From Flavobacteriaceae bacterium (GTDB lineage: Bacteria > Bacteroidota > Bacteroidia > Flavobacteriales > Flavobacteriaceae), in contig JABABD010000019.1 in NCBI GenBank assembly GCA_014238425.1, forward strand, positions 61,271 to 125,270: 64,000 nucleotides of DNA. The letters run 5' to 3'. Positions 25,149-34,547 of this stretch are shown here, one piece after another. Each line of letters opens with the position of its first letter. Within the stretch, counting starts at the first letter, position 1. Below the pieces are notes generated by a model. That model had not been told where the DNA came from. It saw only the letters and a program-made list of their open reading frames with translations, and searched no databases. A program made the translations under genes and the position numbers.

Positions 25149-26027
25149 ATGAAACGATTCTTTAAAATAGTGTCCTTTTATATATTAATAACAATACTAT
25201 TATTGTTTTTACTAGAATCGTTATTTACCTATTCTTACTATCATCCAAAAAATCCAAGAAGCAAGGTGTCTTGGATAATGTCTATGACCGATAAGGATAC
25301 TCTTGATTATGCGTTATTCGGATCTTCTAGATGTATTCACACTATAAATCCAACTATCATTAATAAAGAACTTGGAACAAATGGGCTCAATTTGGCGTAT
25401 CAAGCTAGTAACCCTCTTGAGGTCAAGTTATCATTAAAAACATTACTCAAGAAAAAACGTGTAAAACGAATCTTTGTTCAAGTGGACTACTCTTACAATC
25501 AACACGGTCCGCATCCTCTTGCAGAAATCGCATGGATGCCTTTTATTAAAGAAGATTATATCTATAATGAACTAAAAACTTATGACGATAAATACACTTA
25601 TTTAAAAAGAATTCCTTTTTATAGATACATGAAATATGACTCCAAAATAGGATTTCGAGACTTATTTTTTAATTATACCAAGAAGAGTGCAGTTAACGAA
25701 CATTACGGTTACGCTCCGAAATATACTGTAATGAAAAAATACAAGGCCAATACGTCCAAGCCAAAAGCCATAGAAAACCCTCATATTAAAGAAGTAATAG
25801 ATATTTGTAAAGAGTATGGGATCAAACTAGATTTCTTCACAGCACCTATGTATTTATTTCAAGGTGATAATTCAGCATTAAGAGATATGCTTCCAAACTA
25901 TAAAGATTTCACAACTGTTATTAAAGATAAAAAAAAGTATCAAGACAATACTCATATCAATGATGAAGGCGCCAAAGAGTTCACAAAAATATTCATGAAT
26001 CATTACTTCTCTGATTCCATAAAATAA
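25149..26027 (+). CDS. SGNH/GDSL-like partner of the MBOAT acyltransferase
   Basis: A 292-residue protein with an N-terminal membrane anchor (~5-25) and an extracytoplasmic domain. SGNH-type blocks are recognisable: F-G-S-S-R near residue 58 (block I serine) and D-N-T-H-I-N-D-E-G-A near 272-281 (Asp-x-x-His of block V). These are the catalytic pieces used by AlgJ/AlgX-like transferases. It sits 6 bases after the MBOAT gene and ends in a terminator, so the two form a dedicated operon. The middle region is poorly conserved, and I base the call mainly on the blocks and the pairing. Confidence 0.75.
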   Translation: MKRFFKIVSFYILITILLLFLLESLFTYSYYHPKNPRSKVSWIMSMTDKDTLDYALFGSSRCIHTINPTIINKELGTNGLNLAYQASNPLEVKLSLKTLLKKKRVKRIFVQVDYSYNQHGPHPLAEIAWMPFIKEDYIYNELKTYDDKYTYLKRIPFYRYMKYDSKIGFRDLFFNYTKKSAVNEHYGYAPKYTVMKKYKANTSKPKAIENPHIKEVIDICKEYGIKLDFFTAPMYLFQGDNSALRDMLPNYKDFTTVIKDKKKYQDNTHINDEGAKEFTKIFMNHYFSDSIK

Positions 26028-26053
26028 AAAGCAAGCCTAAGAGCTTGCTTTTT
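26026..26053 (+). terminator. Bidirectional rho-independent terminator
   Basis: An 11-bp stem AAAAAGCAAGC/GCTTGCTTTTT (26026-26036 with 26043-26053) and 6-base loop. A-run on the left and T-run on the right let it serve the SGNH gene and the convergent peptidyl-prolyl isomerase gene. Confidence 0.88.
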
Positions 26054-26075
26054 ATTATTTATCAAAATACTTTAT

Positions 26076-27008
26076 CTATTTAACGTCCATCAACTCAACA
26101 TCAAATACCAATGTCGCATCTGGAGGAATCACACCACCTGCACCAGCACTTCCATAAGCTAGATTACTAGGAATGACAAAACGCGCCTTATCTCCAACTT
26201 TTAAAAGACTAATACCTTCATCCCAGCCTGAGATTACTTGGCCCATACCTAGAGGAAAGTCAATAGGTTGATTACGCTTATAGGAAGAATCGAACACAGT
26301 TCCATCTGCCAGCTGTCCCTTATAATGTACAGATACAGTTTTCCCTTTTTCCGCTTTAACACCATTGCCTTCTTGAATCACTTGATACCGTAAGCCGCTA
26401 TCTGTTGATTTGAATCCGGCAGCCAATTTATCAAGTTCAGCGTGTTGCTTTGCCTTTTCTTCAGCCAATCTTTTTTCTCTTGAGCCTTCAAAAGTCCTAA
26501 ATGCTTCAATCGCATTATAGTCTTCGGCTTCAGTTCCTACTCTTACGATTTCAACACTCTCCATTCCATCTCCTTGAGCAATAGCATCAACTACATTTTG
26601 GCCTTCAATTACTTTACCAAAAACCGTATGTTTATTATCCAACCATGGTGTTTCTATATGAGTGATAAAAAATTGGCTTCCATTTGTTCCAGGACCTGCG
26701 TTGGCCATTGACAAAACACCTGGTCCATTGTGGCTAAGGTCGCTATGAAATTCATCATCAAATTTATAACCAGGATTACCTGTTCCCGTTCCTTGAGGGC
26801 AACCACCTTGTATCATAAAGTCAGGAATAACTCGATGAAATTTAAGCCCATCATAATATTTCTGTCCTTGTGGTTTTAAAGAATTTTCCATATTCCCTTC
26901 AGTTAAGGCAACAAAATTACCAACTGTTCCTGGCGTTTTTTGATATTCTAACTCTATAAGAATCTCACCTTTCGTGGTATTGAATCTTGCGTATAATCCG
27001 TCTTTCAT
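26076..27008 (-). CDS. Dual-family immunophilin: cyclophilin-FKBP fusion
   Basis: A 310-residue cytosolic peptidyl-prolyl isomerase made of two unrelated PPIase domains. Residues ~1-165 are a cyclophilin, with F-H-R-V-I-P-D-F-M-I-Q-G-G and the active-site-like G-S-Q-F-F-I-T and H-T-V-F-G-K. A charged linker (~170-215) follows. Residues ~220-310 are FKBP, with V-H-Y-K-G-Q-L, G-T-V-F-D-S-S and A-Y-G-S-A-G-A-G-G-V-I-P-P. The domain order matches CFBP/FCBP-type proteins known from flavobacteria. Both sites look intact. It is monocistronic. Confidence 0.93.
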   Translation of the reverse strand: MKDGLYARFNTTKGEILIELEYQKTPGTVGNFVALTEGNMENSLKPQGQKYYDGLKFHRVIPDFMIQGGCPQGTGTGNPGYKFDDEFHSDLSHNGPGVLSMANAGPGTNGSQFFITHIETPWLDNKHTVFGKVIEGQNVVDAIAQGDGMESVEIVRVGTEAEDYNAIEAFRTFEGSREKRLAEEKAKQHAELDKLAAGFKSTDSGLRYQVIQEGNGVKAEKGKTVSVHYKGQLADGTVFDSSYKRNQPIDFPLGMGQVISGWDEGISLLKVGDKARFVIPSNLAYGSAGAGGVIPPDATLVFDVELMDVK

Positions 27009-27029
27009 AATCTGATTTTAATTTGGCTG

Positions 27030-27037
27030 CAAAGATA
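27030..27037 (-). promoter_or_regulatory. Bacteroidota -7 promoter element (TATCTTTG)
   Basis: Perfect TAnnTTTG on the minus strand, 22 bases upstream of the cyclophilin-FKBP start codon. No clear -33 TTTG is seen. Confidence 0.45.
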
Positions 27038-27093
27038 AGAAATGAATTATAATTTTTGAATTATCATTAGTATCAATGTTTCATTTACTTTAT

Positions 27094-27101
27094 TAGATTT
27101 G
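27094..27101 (+). promoter_or_regulatory. Bacteroidota -7 promoter element (TAGATTTG)
   Basis: Perfect TAnnTTTG 15 bases before the ATG at 27117 of the small hypothetical gene. A -33 TTTG is not clear, though a TTTC lies in the right area. Confidence 0.45.
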
Positions 27102-27116
27102 TACAAATACATTTTT

Positions 27117-27572
27117 ATGAAATTTTCGATTAACAAATTTAAATCTGCTTTTGGGAAAAAGAACGAAAAAGAACACTCTGATTTAGTTAACCACACCGAA
27201 ACTATAATAAACGATATAGATGAAACGCCATTCGCACTTTCTGATAATAATGTTATGTATGCTGCTTTTAGTGAATTAGGAGGTTATCACTTTATGCAAA
27301 CCATTATTATTGGAAGTTTTAAAATCAAAACCTTAAAAGGCGCGCAACTTAAGCTAAGTGATTCAGGTTATGAATTACAATTAGATTCTGATATGACAGA
27401 ATTGACATCCGATCATTCGCATGTACCCGGAAGAAGCATTACAAGGATTGATTTTCAAATTGAAGAAACAGATACAGTTAGCCTAGAGAAACACAAACCT
27501 TCAACTATTGTTCTTACAAGTGATAAAAAAACGGAGATATTTAAGCTTTTTGAAAAGCAGAACCCTAGTTAG
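27117..27572 (+). CDS. Conserved cytosolic protein of unknown function
   Basis: A 151-residue soluble protein from the ATG at 27117; an upstream TTG in frame is inside the -7 element. It has no signal peptide or membrane span. The sequence alternates short beta strands with polar turns (F-S-E-L-G-G-Y-H-F-M-Q-T-I-I-I-G-S-F-K-I). I do not recognise the family. Its 3' end overlaps the recQ stop on the other strand by 8 bases. Confidence 0.65.
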   Translation: MKFSINKFKSAFGKKNEKEHSDLVNHTETIINDIDETPFALSDNNVMYAAFSELGGYHFMQTIIIGSFKIKTLKGAQLKLSDSGYELQLDSDMTELTSDHSHVPGRSITRIDFQIEETDTVSLEKHKPSTIVLTSDKKTEIFKLFEKQNPS

Positions 27573-29763
27573 CCACGTCACTCATAAATTTAATACGGTA
27601 TAACCTCATTTCTTCTTCTTCATAATCACCATCAAATTCATCAATAGCCGCGGAAATTTTATCAGTTTCAGATTCAATAAAATAATCATGTAATTCTTCT
27701 TGCTGATCTTCATCTAAGATTTCATCAATCCAATAATTTATATTCAGTTTTGTTCCTGAATAGACTATTGCCTCCATTTCTTTTATAAAATCGGCCATGC
27801 TCATTCCCTTAGCAGAAGCGATATCATCTAAAGGTAATTTCCTGTCTATATTTTGAATGATATATAATTTTAATGCAGAATTCGTCCCTGTTGATTTCAC
27901 CACAAGGTCATCTGGACGTATAATGTCATTTTCCTCAACATAATCTGCTATTAGGGCAATAAAATCATGTCCATATTTATTCGCCTTACCTTCACCAACA
28001 CCATTTACATTCGCTAGTTCTGCAATGCTCACAGGATATTTGAGTGCCATATCTTCTAAAGATGGGTCTTGAAAAATCACAAACGGTGGCACCTCAAGAT
28101 CTTTGGCTTTTGATTTTCTCAAGTCTTTAAGCATGCTCATAAGCTTTTCGTCAGTGGATATTCCTCCTCCTTTGGCAGCAGTTATAATAGAATCGTCTGC
28201 TTCCTCATCAAATGAATGATCTTCAGTCATCTTAAAAGAGTCCTTTGACTTTACAAAATCTTTGCCTAGCTCTGTTATTTTTAAAACACCATAAGTTTCA
28301 ATATCTTTTCGTAACAGCTTGGCAACTAAAACTTGTCGTAATAATGCCATCCAAAACTTACTATCCTTATTCTTTCCTACCCCAAAAAACGGTTGTTCAT
28401 CTGTTTTATGAGAACTAATAAGGGCGTTTGAATCACCAACTATGACTCTAACAAGGTCTTTACTCTTATATTTCTCATTTGTATCCGCTACCGTTTTTAT
28501 CAATAACTTAGCCTCATCTGTAGCCTCATGTTGGGGTTTAGGGTGACGAACATTATCATCCATATCACCGCCATCTCCTGTTTTATTATCAAACTCTTCA
28601 CCAAAATAATGAAGAATAAATTTCCTGCGAGAAATAGAGCTCTCAGCAAATGCAACTACTTCTTGCAATAATGCCATTCCAATTTCTTGTTCGGCAACTG
28701 GTTTGCCAGACATAAATTTTTCTAGTTTCTCAATATCTTTATAAGCATAATACGCCAAACAATGCCCTTCACCTCCATCTCGACCTGCACGACCAGTCTC
28801 TTGGTAATAACTCTCAATGCTCTTTGGAATATCATGATGAATCACAAATCGAACATCTGGTTTATCAATTCCCATCCCAAAAGCAATTGTAGCAACAACA
28901 ACATCAGCATCTTCCATTAAGAACATATCTTGATGTTTTACTCGGGTCTTTGCATCTAATCCTGCGTGATACGGCACGGCTTTGATGCCATTAACTTGTA
29001 ATGCTTGCGCAAGCTCTTCAACTCTTTTCCTACTTAAACAATAAACAATACCTGATTTTCCATCGTTTTGTTTCACAAATCGAATAATATCTGAATCGAC
29101 TGTCTTCGTTTTAGGACGAATCTCATAATATAAATTGGGTCTATTAAAGGACGCCTTAAAAGTATTAGCATCTGTTATCCCAAGGTTTTTTAATATATCT
29201 TCTTGTACTTTAGGAGTCGCCGTAGCGGTAAGTCCAATAATTGGTATATTATCACCTATCCTCTGAGATATTTGTCTAAGATTTCTATATTCTGGCCTAA
29301 AGTCATGTCCCCACTCACTTATACAATGCGCCTCATCAATGGCCATAAATGAAATGGTGACCGATCGAAGAAATTCTACATTCTCTTGTTTAGTTAGCGA
29401 CTCAGGAGCTACATACAACAGTTTAGTAATTCCTGCAGTAATATCACTCTTAACTTGTTTGACTTCAGTTTTATTAAGCGATGAATTAAGAACATGTGCA
29501 ATGCCTTCTTCTTGAGAAACACCTCTAATGGCATCCACTTGATTTTTCATTAAGGCTATTAAAGGCGATACTACAATGGCTGTCCCTTCATTAATTAATG
29601 CGGGTAATTGGTAACAAAGAGATTTACCGCCGCCAGTTGGCATAATTACGAATGTATTATCACCAGCAACAACGCTCTTTATGACTTCTTCTTGAAGCCC
29701 TTTGAATTTATTGAATCCGAAATATTTTTTTAAAGCTGAATGTAAATCGATTTCTGCTATCAC
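27565..29763 (-). CDS. recQ: ATP-dependent DNA helicase RecQ
   Basis: A 732-residue RecQ helicase begun at a GTG at 29763; no nearby ATG exists in frame. Superfamily-2 motifs are all visible: M-P-T-G-G-G-K-S, I-D-E-A-H-C-I-S-E-W-G-H-D-F-R-P, and Q-E-T-G-R-A-G-R-D-G. The RecQ-C-terminal zinc domain is present in position (Y-F-G-E-E-F-D near 395) but contains none of the four zinc-ligand cysteines. A winged-helix region, a HRDC-like helical region (~585-640) and a further acidic tail follow. It unwinds DNA in recombination and fork repair. The loss of zinc ligands is probably a flavobacterial trait. It is divergent from kdsD. Confidence 0.93.
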   Translation of the reverse strand: MIAEIDLHSALKKYFGFNKFKGLQEEVIKSVVAGDNTFVIMPTGGGKSLCYQLPALINEGTAIVVSPLIALMKNQVDAIRGVSQEEGIAHVLNSSLNKTEVKQVKSDITAGITKLLYVAPESLTKQENVEFLRSVTISFMAIDEAHCISEWGHDFRPEYRNLRQISQRIGDNIPIIGLTATATPKVQEDILKNLGITDANTFKASFNRPNLYYEIRPKTKTVDSDIIRFVKQNDGKSGIVYCLSRKRVEELAQALQVNGIKAVPYHAGLDAKTRVKHQDMFLMEDADVVVATIAFGMGIDKPDVRFVIHHDIPKSIESYYQETGRAGRDGGEGHCLAYYAYKDIEKLEKFMSGKPVAEQEIGMALLQEVVAFAESSISRRKFILHYFGEEFDNKTGDGGDMDDNVRHPKPQHEATDEAKLLIKTVADTNEKYKSKDLVRVIVGDSNALISSHKTDEQPFFGVGKNKDSKFWMALLRQVLVAKLLRKDIETYGVLKITELGKDFVKSKDSFKMTEDHSFDEEADDSIITAAKGGGISTDEKLMSMLKDLRKSKAKDLEVPPFVIFQDPSLEDMALKYPVSIAELANVNGVGEGKANKYGHDFIALIADYVEENDIIRPDDLVVKSTGTNSALKLYIIQNIDRKLPLDDIASAKGMSMADFIKEMEAIVYSGTKLNINYWIDEILDEDQQEELHDYFIESETDKISAAIDEFDGDYEEEEMRLYRIKFMSDVAN

Positions 29764-29880
29764 TATTAATTCTTTTTTGGATTGTTTTCTTAAATTAATT
29801 AATAAAATGAGTTCACAACCCTATTATTTTATCGTATTAAAGAAAACTTCCATCTTTTTTTTTCGTTTTTTTGTAGTAAT

Positions 29881-29888
29881 TAAATTTG
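29881..29888 (+). promoter_or_regulatory. Bacteroidota -7 promoter element (TAAATTTG)
   Basis: Perfect TAnnTTTG in the recQ-kdsD gap, predicting a 5' UTR of about 70 bases for the kdsD-tatC-CMD-lptB unit. No convincing -33 TTTG at the right spacing is seen. Confidence 0.45.
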
Positions 29889-29966
29889 CAGTTAATGTGT
29901 TACAAATGCATAACCATTAAATATAGTGATTTCTTTAAATGCATCAAACACCAAAATGTATAAATT

Positions 29967-30932
29967 TTGAACAAAAAAGATTCCATTTTACAAAATGCCA
30001 TAAAGACCATAAGTGCAGAGAGTGAAGCTATACAGCACCTCACCTCTTTGCTTGATGATGATTTTGCTAATTCAGTAGAACTCATTTATAACTCAAAAGG
30101 TCGTGTGATAATTACTGGTATTGGCAAAAGCGCTATTATAGCTACTAAAATAGTAGCTACAATGAATTCTACAGGTACGCCAGCTGTGTTCATGCATGCT
30201 GCAGATGCAATTCATGGTGATCTTGGGTTGATTTTAGAGGATGATGTAGTTATATGCATATCTAAAAGTGGAAACACTCCAGAAATCAAGGTTTTAGTAC
30301 CTCTGATTAAGAATGCTAATAATAAAATGATAGCTATCACTGGAAATAAAGAGTCTTTTCTAGGCCAACAAGCAAATTATGTATTGAACACGTATGTCAA
30401 CCAAGAGGCTTGTCCTAACAACTTAGCACCCACAACCAGTACTACTGCCCAATTAGTTATGGGAGATGCTTTAGCAGTCTGTCTTCTTGAAATCCGAGGG
30501 TTTACCAGTCGCGATTTTGCTAAGTATCATCCAGGTGGTGCTTTAGGTAAAAAATTGTATCTGAGAGTTAAAGACATTTCATCCATTAATGAAAAACCTC
30601 AAGTCACACCTTCTTCGAGTATAAAGGATGTTATTGTAGAGATTTCAGAAAAAATGTTAGGAGCAACAGCAGTTGTTGAAAACAAAAAAGTGATTGGCGT
30701 CATTACAGATGGCGATTTAAGACGTATGTTAAGTAAGGTTGGTGATTTTTCAAACCTCATGGCTAAAGATATCATGAGCGAAAATCCGAAGCTGATCAGC
30801 CAGGATGCCATGGCAGTTGATGCCATGGAACTTATGGAAGATAATGGCATTTCTCAGTTATTAGTTGAAGATAATGGTAATTATGCAGGTGTTGTTCACA
30901 TTCATAATCTAATTAAAGAAGGCATTTTATAA
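29967..30932 (+). CDS. kdsD: D-arabinose-5-phosphate isomerase, KpsF/GutQ family
   Basis: A 321-residue isomerase that makes D-arabinose-5-phosphate from ribulose-5-phosphate, the first step to KDO in lipopolysaccharide. The N-terminal SIS domain (~40-200) has I-G-K-S-A-I-I and S-K-S-G-N-T-P-E-I, and two CBS domains cover ~205-321. The start is a TTG at 29967, since an in-frame stop lies just upstream and the N-terminus M-N-K-K-D-S fits the family. A four-codon ORF (ATG at 29956, stop at 29968-29970) ends across this TTG. The next gene, tatC, starts on the last base of the stop (TAATG). Confidence 0.92.
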   Translation: MNKKDSILQNAIKTISAESEAIQHLTSLLDDDFANSVELIYNSKGRVIITGIGKSAIIATKIVATMNSTGTPAVFMHAADAIHGDLGLILEDDVVICISKSGNTPEIKVLVPLIKNANNKMIAITGNKESFLGQQANYVLNTYVNQEACPNNLAPTTSTTAQLVMGDALAVCLLEIRGFTSRDFAKYHPGGALGKKLYLRVKDISSINEKPQVTPSSSIKDVIVEISEKMLGATAVVENKKVIGVITDGDLRRMLSKVGDFSNLMAKDIMSENPKLISQDAMAVDAMELMEDNGISQLLVEDNGNYAGVVHIHNLIKEGIL

Positions 30933-31756
30933 TGACGAAAAAGGATATTAATAATATGTCTTTTCTAGATCATCTTGAGGACTTAAGATGGCACCTAATA
31001 CGTATAACAATTGCTGTTGTATCGATAGGCACATTAGCATTCATTTTTAGTAGACACTTATTTGAAAAGATAATCTTTGCGCCTATTGACATGAGTTTTC
31101 CGACGTATCAGTTATTATGCAAAGCTGGAAATTACGTCAATACCGAAACCACTTTCTGTAATGAGGTAATGCCTTTGATATTGCAAAACAGAACTATGGC
31201 TGGCCAATTCTCCGCAGATATATGGACCTCTGTGTTTGCAGGATTGGTTATTTCGTTCCCTTACGTGATTTATCAATTATGGCAATTCATTAGTCCTGGA
31301 ATGCATGAGAATGAACGTAAACACTCTCGAGGCTTTATCATAATATCATCTTTGCTCTTCTTTATCGGAGTATTATTTGGTTATTATATTATTAGTCCAT
31401 TATCAATCAATTTTTTATCCAATTATAACATCTCTACCCAAGTAGACAATCAGATTGATATTGGCTCATATATAGGTTTAATAAGAGCTACAGTTCTTGC
31501 CTCGGGTATTATATTTGAGTTACCAATAATTATCTATTTTTTAACAAAGGTAGGATTGGTAACACCCGAATCTTTAAAGAAATACAGAAAATACGCTCTT
31601 GTAGTGGTGCTTATTGTTGCTGCTGTGATTACACCTCCAGATATTGCGAGTCAAATTATTGTGGCTATTCCTATACTGATATTATATCAGGTTAGTATCT
31701 ATATATCCAAGGTCGTCATCAGGAACCAAAAAAGAAAAGAAAAACAACATGTCTGA
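30932..31756 (+). CDS. tatC: Twin-arginine translocase subunit TatC
   Basis: A 274-residue inner-membrane protein with about six spans. The N-terminus has the TatC M-S-F-L-D-H-L-E-D-L-R-W-H and there is an S-P-G-M-H-E-N-E-R segment after the second span, both part of the Tat signal-peptide recognition surface. An insert of about 40 residues with two cysteines lies in the first periplasmic loop. It overlaps kdsD by one base and the CMD gene by eight. TatA/B are elsewhere. Confidence 0.93.
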   Translation: MTKKDINNMSFLDHLEDLRWHLIRITIAVVSIGTLAFIFSRHLFEKIIFAPIDMSFPTYQLLCKAGNYVNTETTFCNEVMPLILQNRTMAGQFSADIWTSVFAGLVISFPYVIYQLWQFISPGMHENERKHSRGFIIISSLLFFIGVLFGYYIISPLSINFLSNYNISTQVDNQIDIGSYIGLIRATVLASGIIFELPIIIYFLTKVGLVTPESLKKYRKYALVVVLIVAAVITPPDIASQIIVAIPILILYQVSIYISKVVIRNQKRKEKQHV

Positions 31757-32096
31757 TATCGTAGAAGAATTCAATGACTATCGTAAACGCATGAATGATA
31801 ACATTCTTGCTGATAATAATAAAGTGATAAAGCGTATCTTTAATTTAGATACCAACGCTTTTCAAGCTGGTACCCTGGATATCAAAACAAAAGAGTTATT
31901 AGGTTTAGTGGCTTCTACCGTATTACGCTGTGATGATTGCGTTAGGTACCACTTAGAAACATGCCATAAGGAAGGGTTGAAAAAAGAGGAAGTCGTTGAG
32001 GCTTTAAGCATTGCAACACTAGTTGGAGGCACTATTGTGATTCCACATTTGAGGAAGGCGTACGAGTTTTGGGATGCCTTAGAAGCTAATAAATAA
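31749..32096 (+). CDS. Carboxymuconolactone decarboxylase (AhpD-like) family protein
   Basis: A 115-residue protein of the CMD/AhpD superfamily. It carries the C-D-D-C-V-R-Y-H motif (C-x-x-C plus His), which is the peroxidase-type site of AhpD, rather than the decarboxylase residues. Function is likely thiol-dependent peroxide reduction; a role with tatC or lptB is not evident beyond cotranscription. The ATG overlaps the tatC end. Confidence 0.85.
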   Translation: MSDIVEEFNDYRKRMNDNILADNNKVIKRIFNLDTNAFQAGTLDIKTKELLGLVASTVLRCDDCVRYHLETCHKEGLKKEEVVEALSIATLVGGTIVIPHLRKAYEFWDALEANK

Positions 32097-32119
32097 AAGA
32101 AATTTACGTTACCAGTACT

Positions 32120-32860
32120 ATGAAGTTAAGAGCCGATAATTTAATGAAATCCTACAGCGGACGTAAAGTCGTAAAAGATGTGTCTTTAGAGGTCAATCAA
32201 GGAGAAATCGTAGGGTTGCTTGGGCCAAATGGCGCTGGTAAAACAACCTCTTTTTACATGATTGTTGGGTTAATTAAACCCAATGGTGGTAATATATATC
32301 TTGATAATGCAGACATTACTAAGTATCCAATGTATAAGCGTGCACAAAATGGTATTGGTTACTTAGCGCAAGAAGCTTCAGTATTCAGAAAATTGAGTAT
32401 TGAGGATAATATTTTAAGCGTTTTGCAACTCACCAAACTTACAAAAAAGGAGCAGGAGATGAAAATGGAATCGCTTATTGATGAATTTGGACTTGGCCAT
32501 ATCCGCAAAAACCGTGGAGATCTGTTATCTGGTGGAGAACGTCGTCGTACGGAGATAGCTCGTGCCCTAGCTACAGATCCAAATTTCATATTACTAGATG
32601 AACCTTTTGCTGGCGTAGATCCCGTAGCCGTTGAAGACATCCAGCGTATTGTAGCTCAATTGACCAAAAAAAACATTGGTATTCTCATAACTGATCATAA
32701 CGTACAGGAAACCTTGGCAATTACAGATAGAACCTACTTAATGTTTGAAGGAAGCATCCTTAAAGCTGGAAAACCCGAAGAGCTCGCTGCCGACGAAATG
32801 GTGCGCAAAGTGTATTTAGGACAGAATTTTGAGCTGCGTAAAAAGAAGATCAGAATCTAA
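32120..32860 (+). CDS. lptB: Lipopolysaccharide export ATPase LptB
   Basis: A 246-residue ABC ATPase that powers LPS extraction by LptFG. Motifs: Walker [17 protein letters not shown]-loop, L-S-G-G-E-R-R-R signature, Walker B I-L-L-D-E-P-F and H-loop in I-T-D-H-N-V. The [10 protein letters not shown] sequence after the Q-loop is typical of LptB. It is the fourth gene of the unit with kdsD, matching an LPS theme. It overlaps the convergent terC gene by 4 bases. Confidence 0.95.
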   Translation: MKLRADNLMKSYSGRKVVKDVSLEVNQGEIVGLLGPNGAGKTTSFYMIVGLIKPNGGNIYLDNADITKYPMYKRAQNGIGYLAQEASVFRKLSIEDNILSVLQLTKLTKKEQEMKMESLIDEFGLGHIRKNRGDLLSGGERRRTEIARALATDPNFILLDEPFAGVDPVAVEDIQRIVAQLTKKNIGILITDHNVQETLAITDRTYLMFEGSILKAGKPEELAADEMVRKVYLGQNFELRKKKIRI

Positions 32861-33675
32861 ATCTTATCTTTTATTTCTTCCTTTTCTTGAGTAGCAATCA
32901 ATTTCTTTTGATAGCGCCCCTGTACCACATCGGTTATTACAAGAATGGCAATCACAAAATAGAAAGTCGTTTTACTCATTGGTACAATCTCATTACCAAA
33001 TAGTTTTAAATGCGCTAAATGCCCTCCTTCTGTAACCAACATAATACCAACGATAAATAAGATAAACAAACCGAGTACTTCGTACATTCTGTTTTTCGCC
33101 AAGAAAACCGATATTCTATCTGCTAATAACAACATGAGTAAACCACTAACGACAATGGCAATGGCCATAATAATAAATGCCGTAGTAGAGTTTTCTATAT
33201 CGCTAGTTAATCCAATAGCCGCTAAAATAGAATCAAAAGAAAATACTAAATTCATTAGTACAATACTAGTAATAACAGCATTTGACGATTTAGTTCGTCT
33301 TTTACCACCGTCAACGTCATGACTTAAATCATGACTAGAAATCATGTGCCATATTTCTTTAATTGCTGTATAAATAATAAATGCTCCACCAATTAACACA
33401 ATAATGCTATGACCGTTAAAAGCAAAATCCATAATGTTTTCTATATGACCAGTTAAAAACGAAAAGGGTTCTTGAAAAAGATCAATAATAGACACTAAAA
33501 CAAATAATAGAACTATTCTTAAAATTATCGCTATCAAGATTCCTACTTTCCGTACTCTCTTTTGATCAGGTTCTGGTGCTTTTTTAGATTCTAAAGAGAT
33601 GTACAATAAATTATCGAAACCAAGTACCGCTTGTAATAAAACAAGCATTAATAATGTAAAGATATTCTCGAGCAT
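32857..33675 (-). CDS. TerC-family membrane protein
   Basis: A 272-residue protein with seven or more membrane spans. It carries TerC hallmarks: a membrane-embedded F-D-N-L-L-Y-I-S and a later [10 protein letters not shown], whose acidic residues are thought to handle metal ions. TerC proteins are linked to tellurite resistance and to metal efflux (manganese) during protein secretion. The cargo here is not shown. It follows pssA by 2 bases on the same strand. Confidence 0.88.
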   Translation of the reverse strand: MLENIFTLLMLVLLQAVLGFDNLLYISLESKKAPEPDQKRVRKVGILIAIILRIVLLFVLVSIIDLFQEPFSFLTGHIENIMDFAFNGHSIIVLIGGAFIIYTAIKEIWHMISSHDLSHDVDGGKRRTKSSNAVITSIVLMNLVFSFDSILAAIGLTSDIENSTTAFIIMAIAIVVSGLLMLLLADRISVFLAKNRMYEVLGLFILFIVGIMLVTEGGHLAHLKLFGNEIVPMSKTTFYFVIAILVITDVVQGRYQKKLIATQEKEEIKDKI

Positions 33676-33677
33676 AA

Positions 33678-34424
33678 TTAAGATTTAGTAGATATGTTAT
33701 TTAAAAGAGACATTATTATATATATAACTATTATAGCTGGTATTCCTGCGAACTTTAATACAATGAGAGAAACAATGCTTAATATTATGAATATATATCG
33801 CGTCGCGTTATCCCTAAACTCCCAATTCTTGAATTTCAACGCGAATAACTTCATTTTAGAATTTAGTAAATAACAACTCAATAGTGTCAAACCAATCAGA
33901 AACCACTTGTTCAAAATAATAGCATTCATAAAATCACTATTCTGATATTCCATGATTAGTGGTAAAGACAAAATCAACAACGTATTAGCTGGAACCGGAA
34001 GTCCTTTGAAATAATCTTGCTGGTCTTCATCGATATTGAACTTAGCTAAACGGTAAGCTGATGCCAAAATAATGAGCAATCCCATAAATGGGAGATAGTT
34101 AGTACCATCAATATGAAATGCCTCACATAAATAGGAACCTTCCCAGCCAGAATCTGTTGACAGGCCTAGTAAATAAAACATCACTATACCAGGCACCACA
34201 CCACTGGTTACCAAATCGGCTAGCGAATCTAGCTGAACTCCTAATGCACTTTGCACATTAAGTTTCCGTGCTAAAAAGCCATCAAAAAAGTCAAAGAATA
34301 TTCCTAAGAACACAAATAAAGCGGTCATTTTCATATTTCCATTCACAGCAAAAAGTACTGCTACACTCCCGCAGAAGAGATTAAGCAAGGTTACAACATT
34401 TGGGATATGCTTCTTAATTGTCAT
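33678..34424 (-). CDS. pssA: CDP-diacylglycerol-serine O-phosphatidyltransferase
   Basis: A 248-residue inner-membrane enzyme making phosphatidylserine, precursor of phosphatidylethanolamine. The CDP-alcohol phosphatidyltransferase motif D-G-x2-A-R-x8-G-x3-D-x3-D is complete (D-G-F-L-A-R near 48, ending D-S-L-A-D). About seven hydrophobic segments follow. It resembles the type II (Bacillus-like) PssA rather than the E. coli form. It is first in a two-gene unit with terC. Confidence 0.9.
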   Translation of the reverse strand: MTIKKHIPNVVTLLNLFCGSVAVLFAVNGNMKMTALFVFLGIFFDFFDGFLARKLNVQSALGVQLDSLADLVTSGVVPGIVMFYLLGLSTDSGWEGSYLCEAFHIDGTNYLPFMGLLIILASAYRLAKFNIDEDQQDYFKGLPVPANTLLILSLPLIMEYQNSDFMNAIILNKWFLIGLTLLSCYLLNSKMKLFALKFKNWEFRDNATRYIFIILSIVSLIVLKFAGIPAIIVIYIIMSLLNNISTKS

Positions 34425-34547
34425 TTTAGTTAGTTTCTAGTAAAATTAAAAAACTATTTGAGTTGAAAGCAAATCACGGGCAATAACTAATGCTTTTTCA
34501 AGTTTATTAGATGTAAAATATTGTGCATCTTTGTAAAAATTTTGCTG

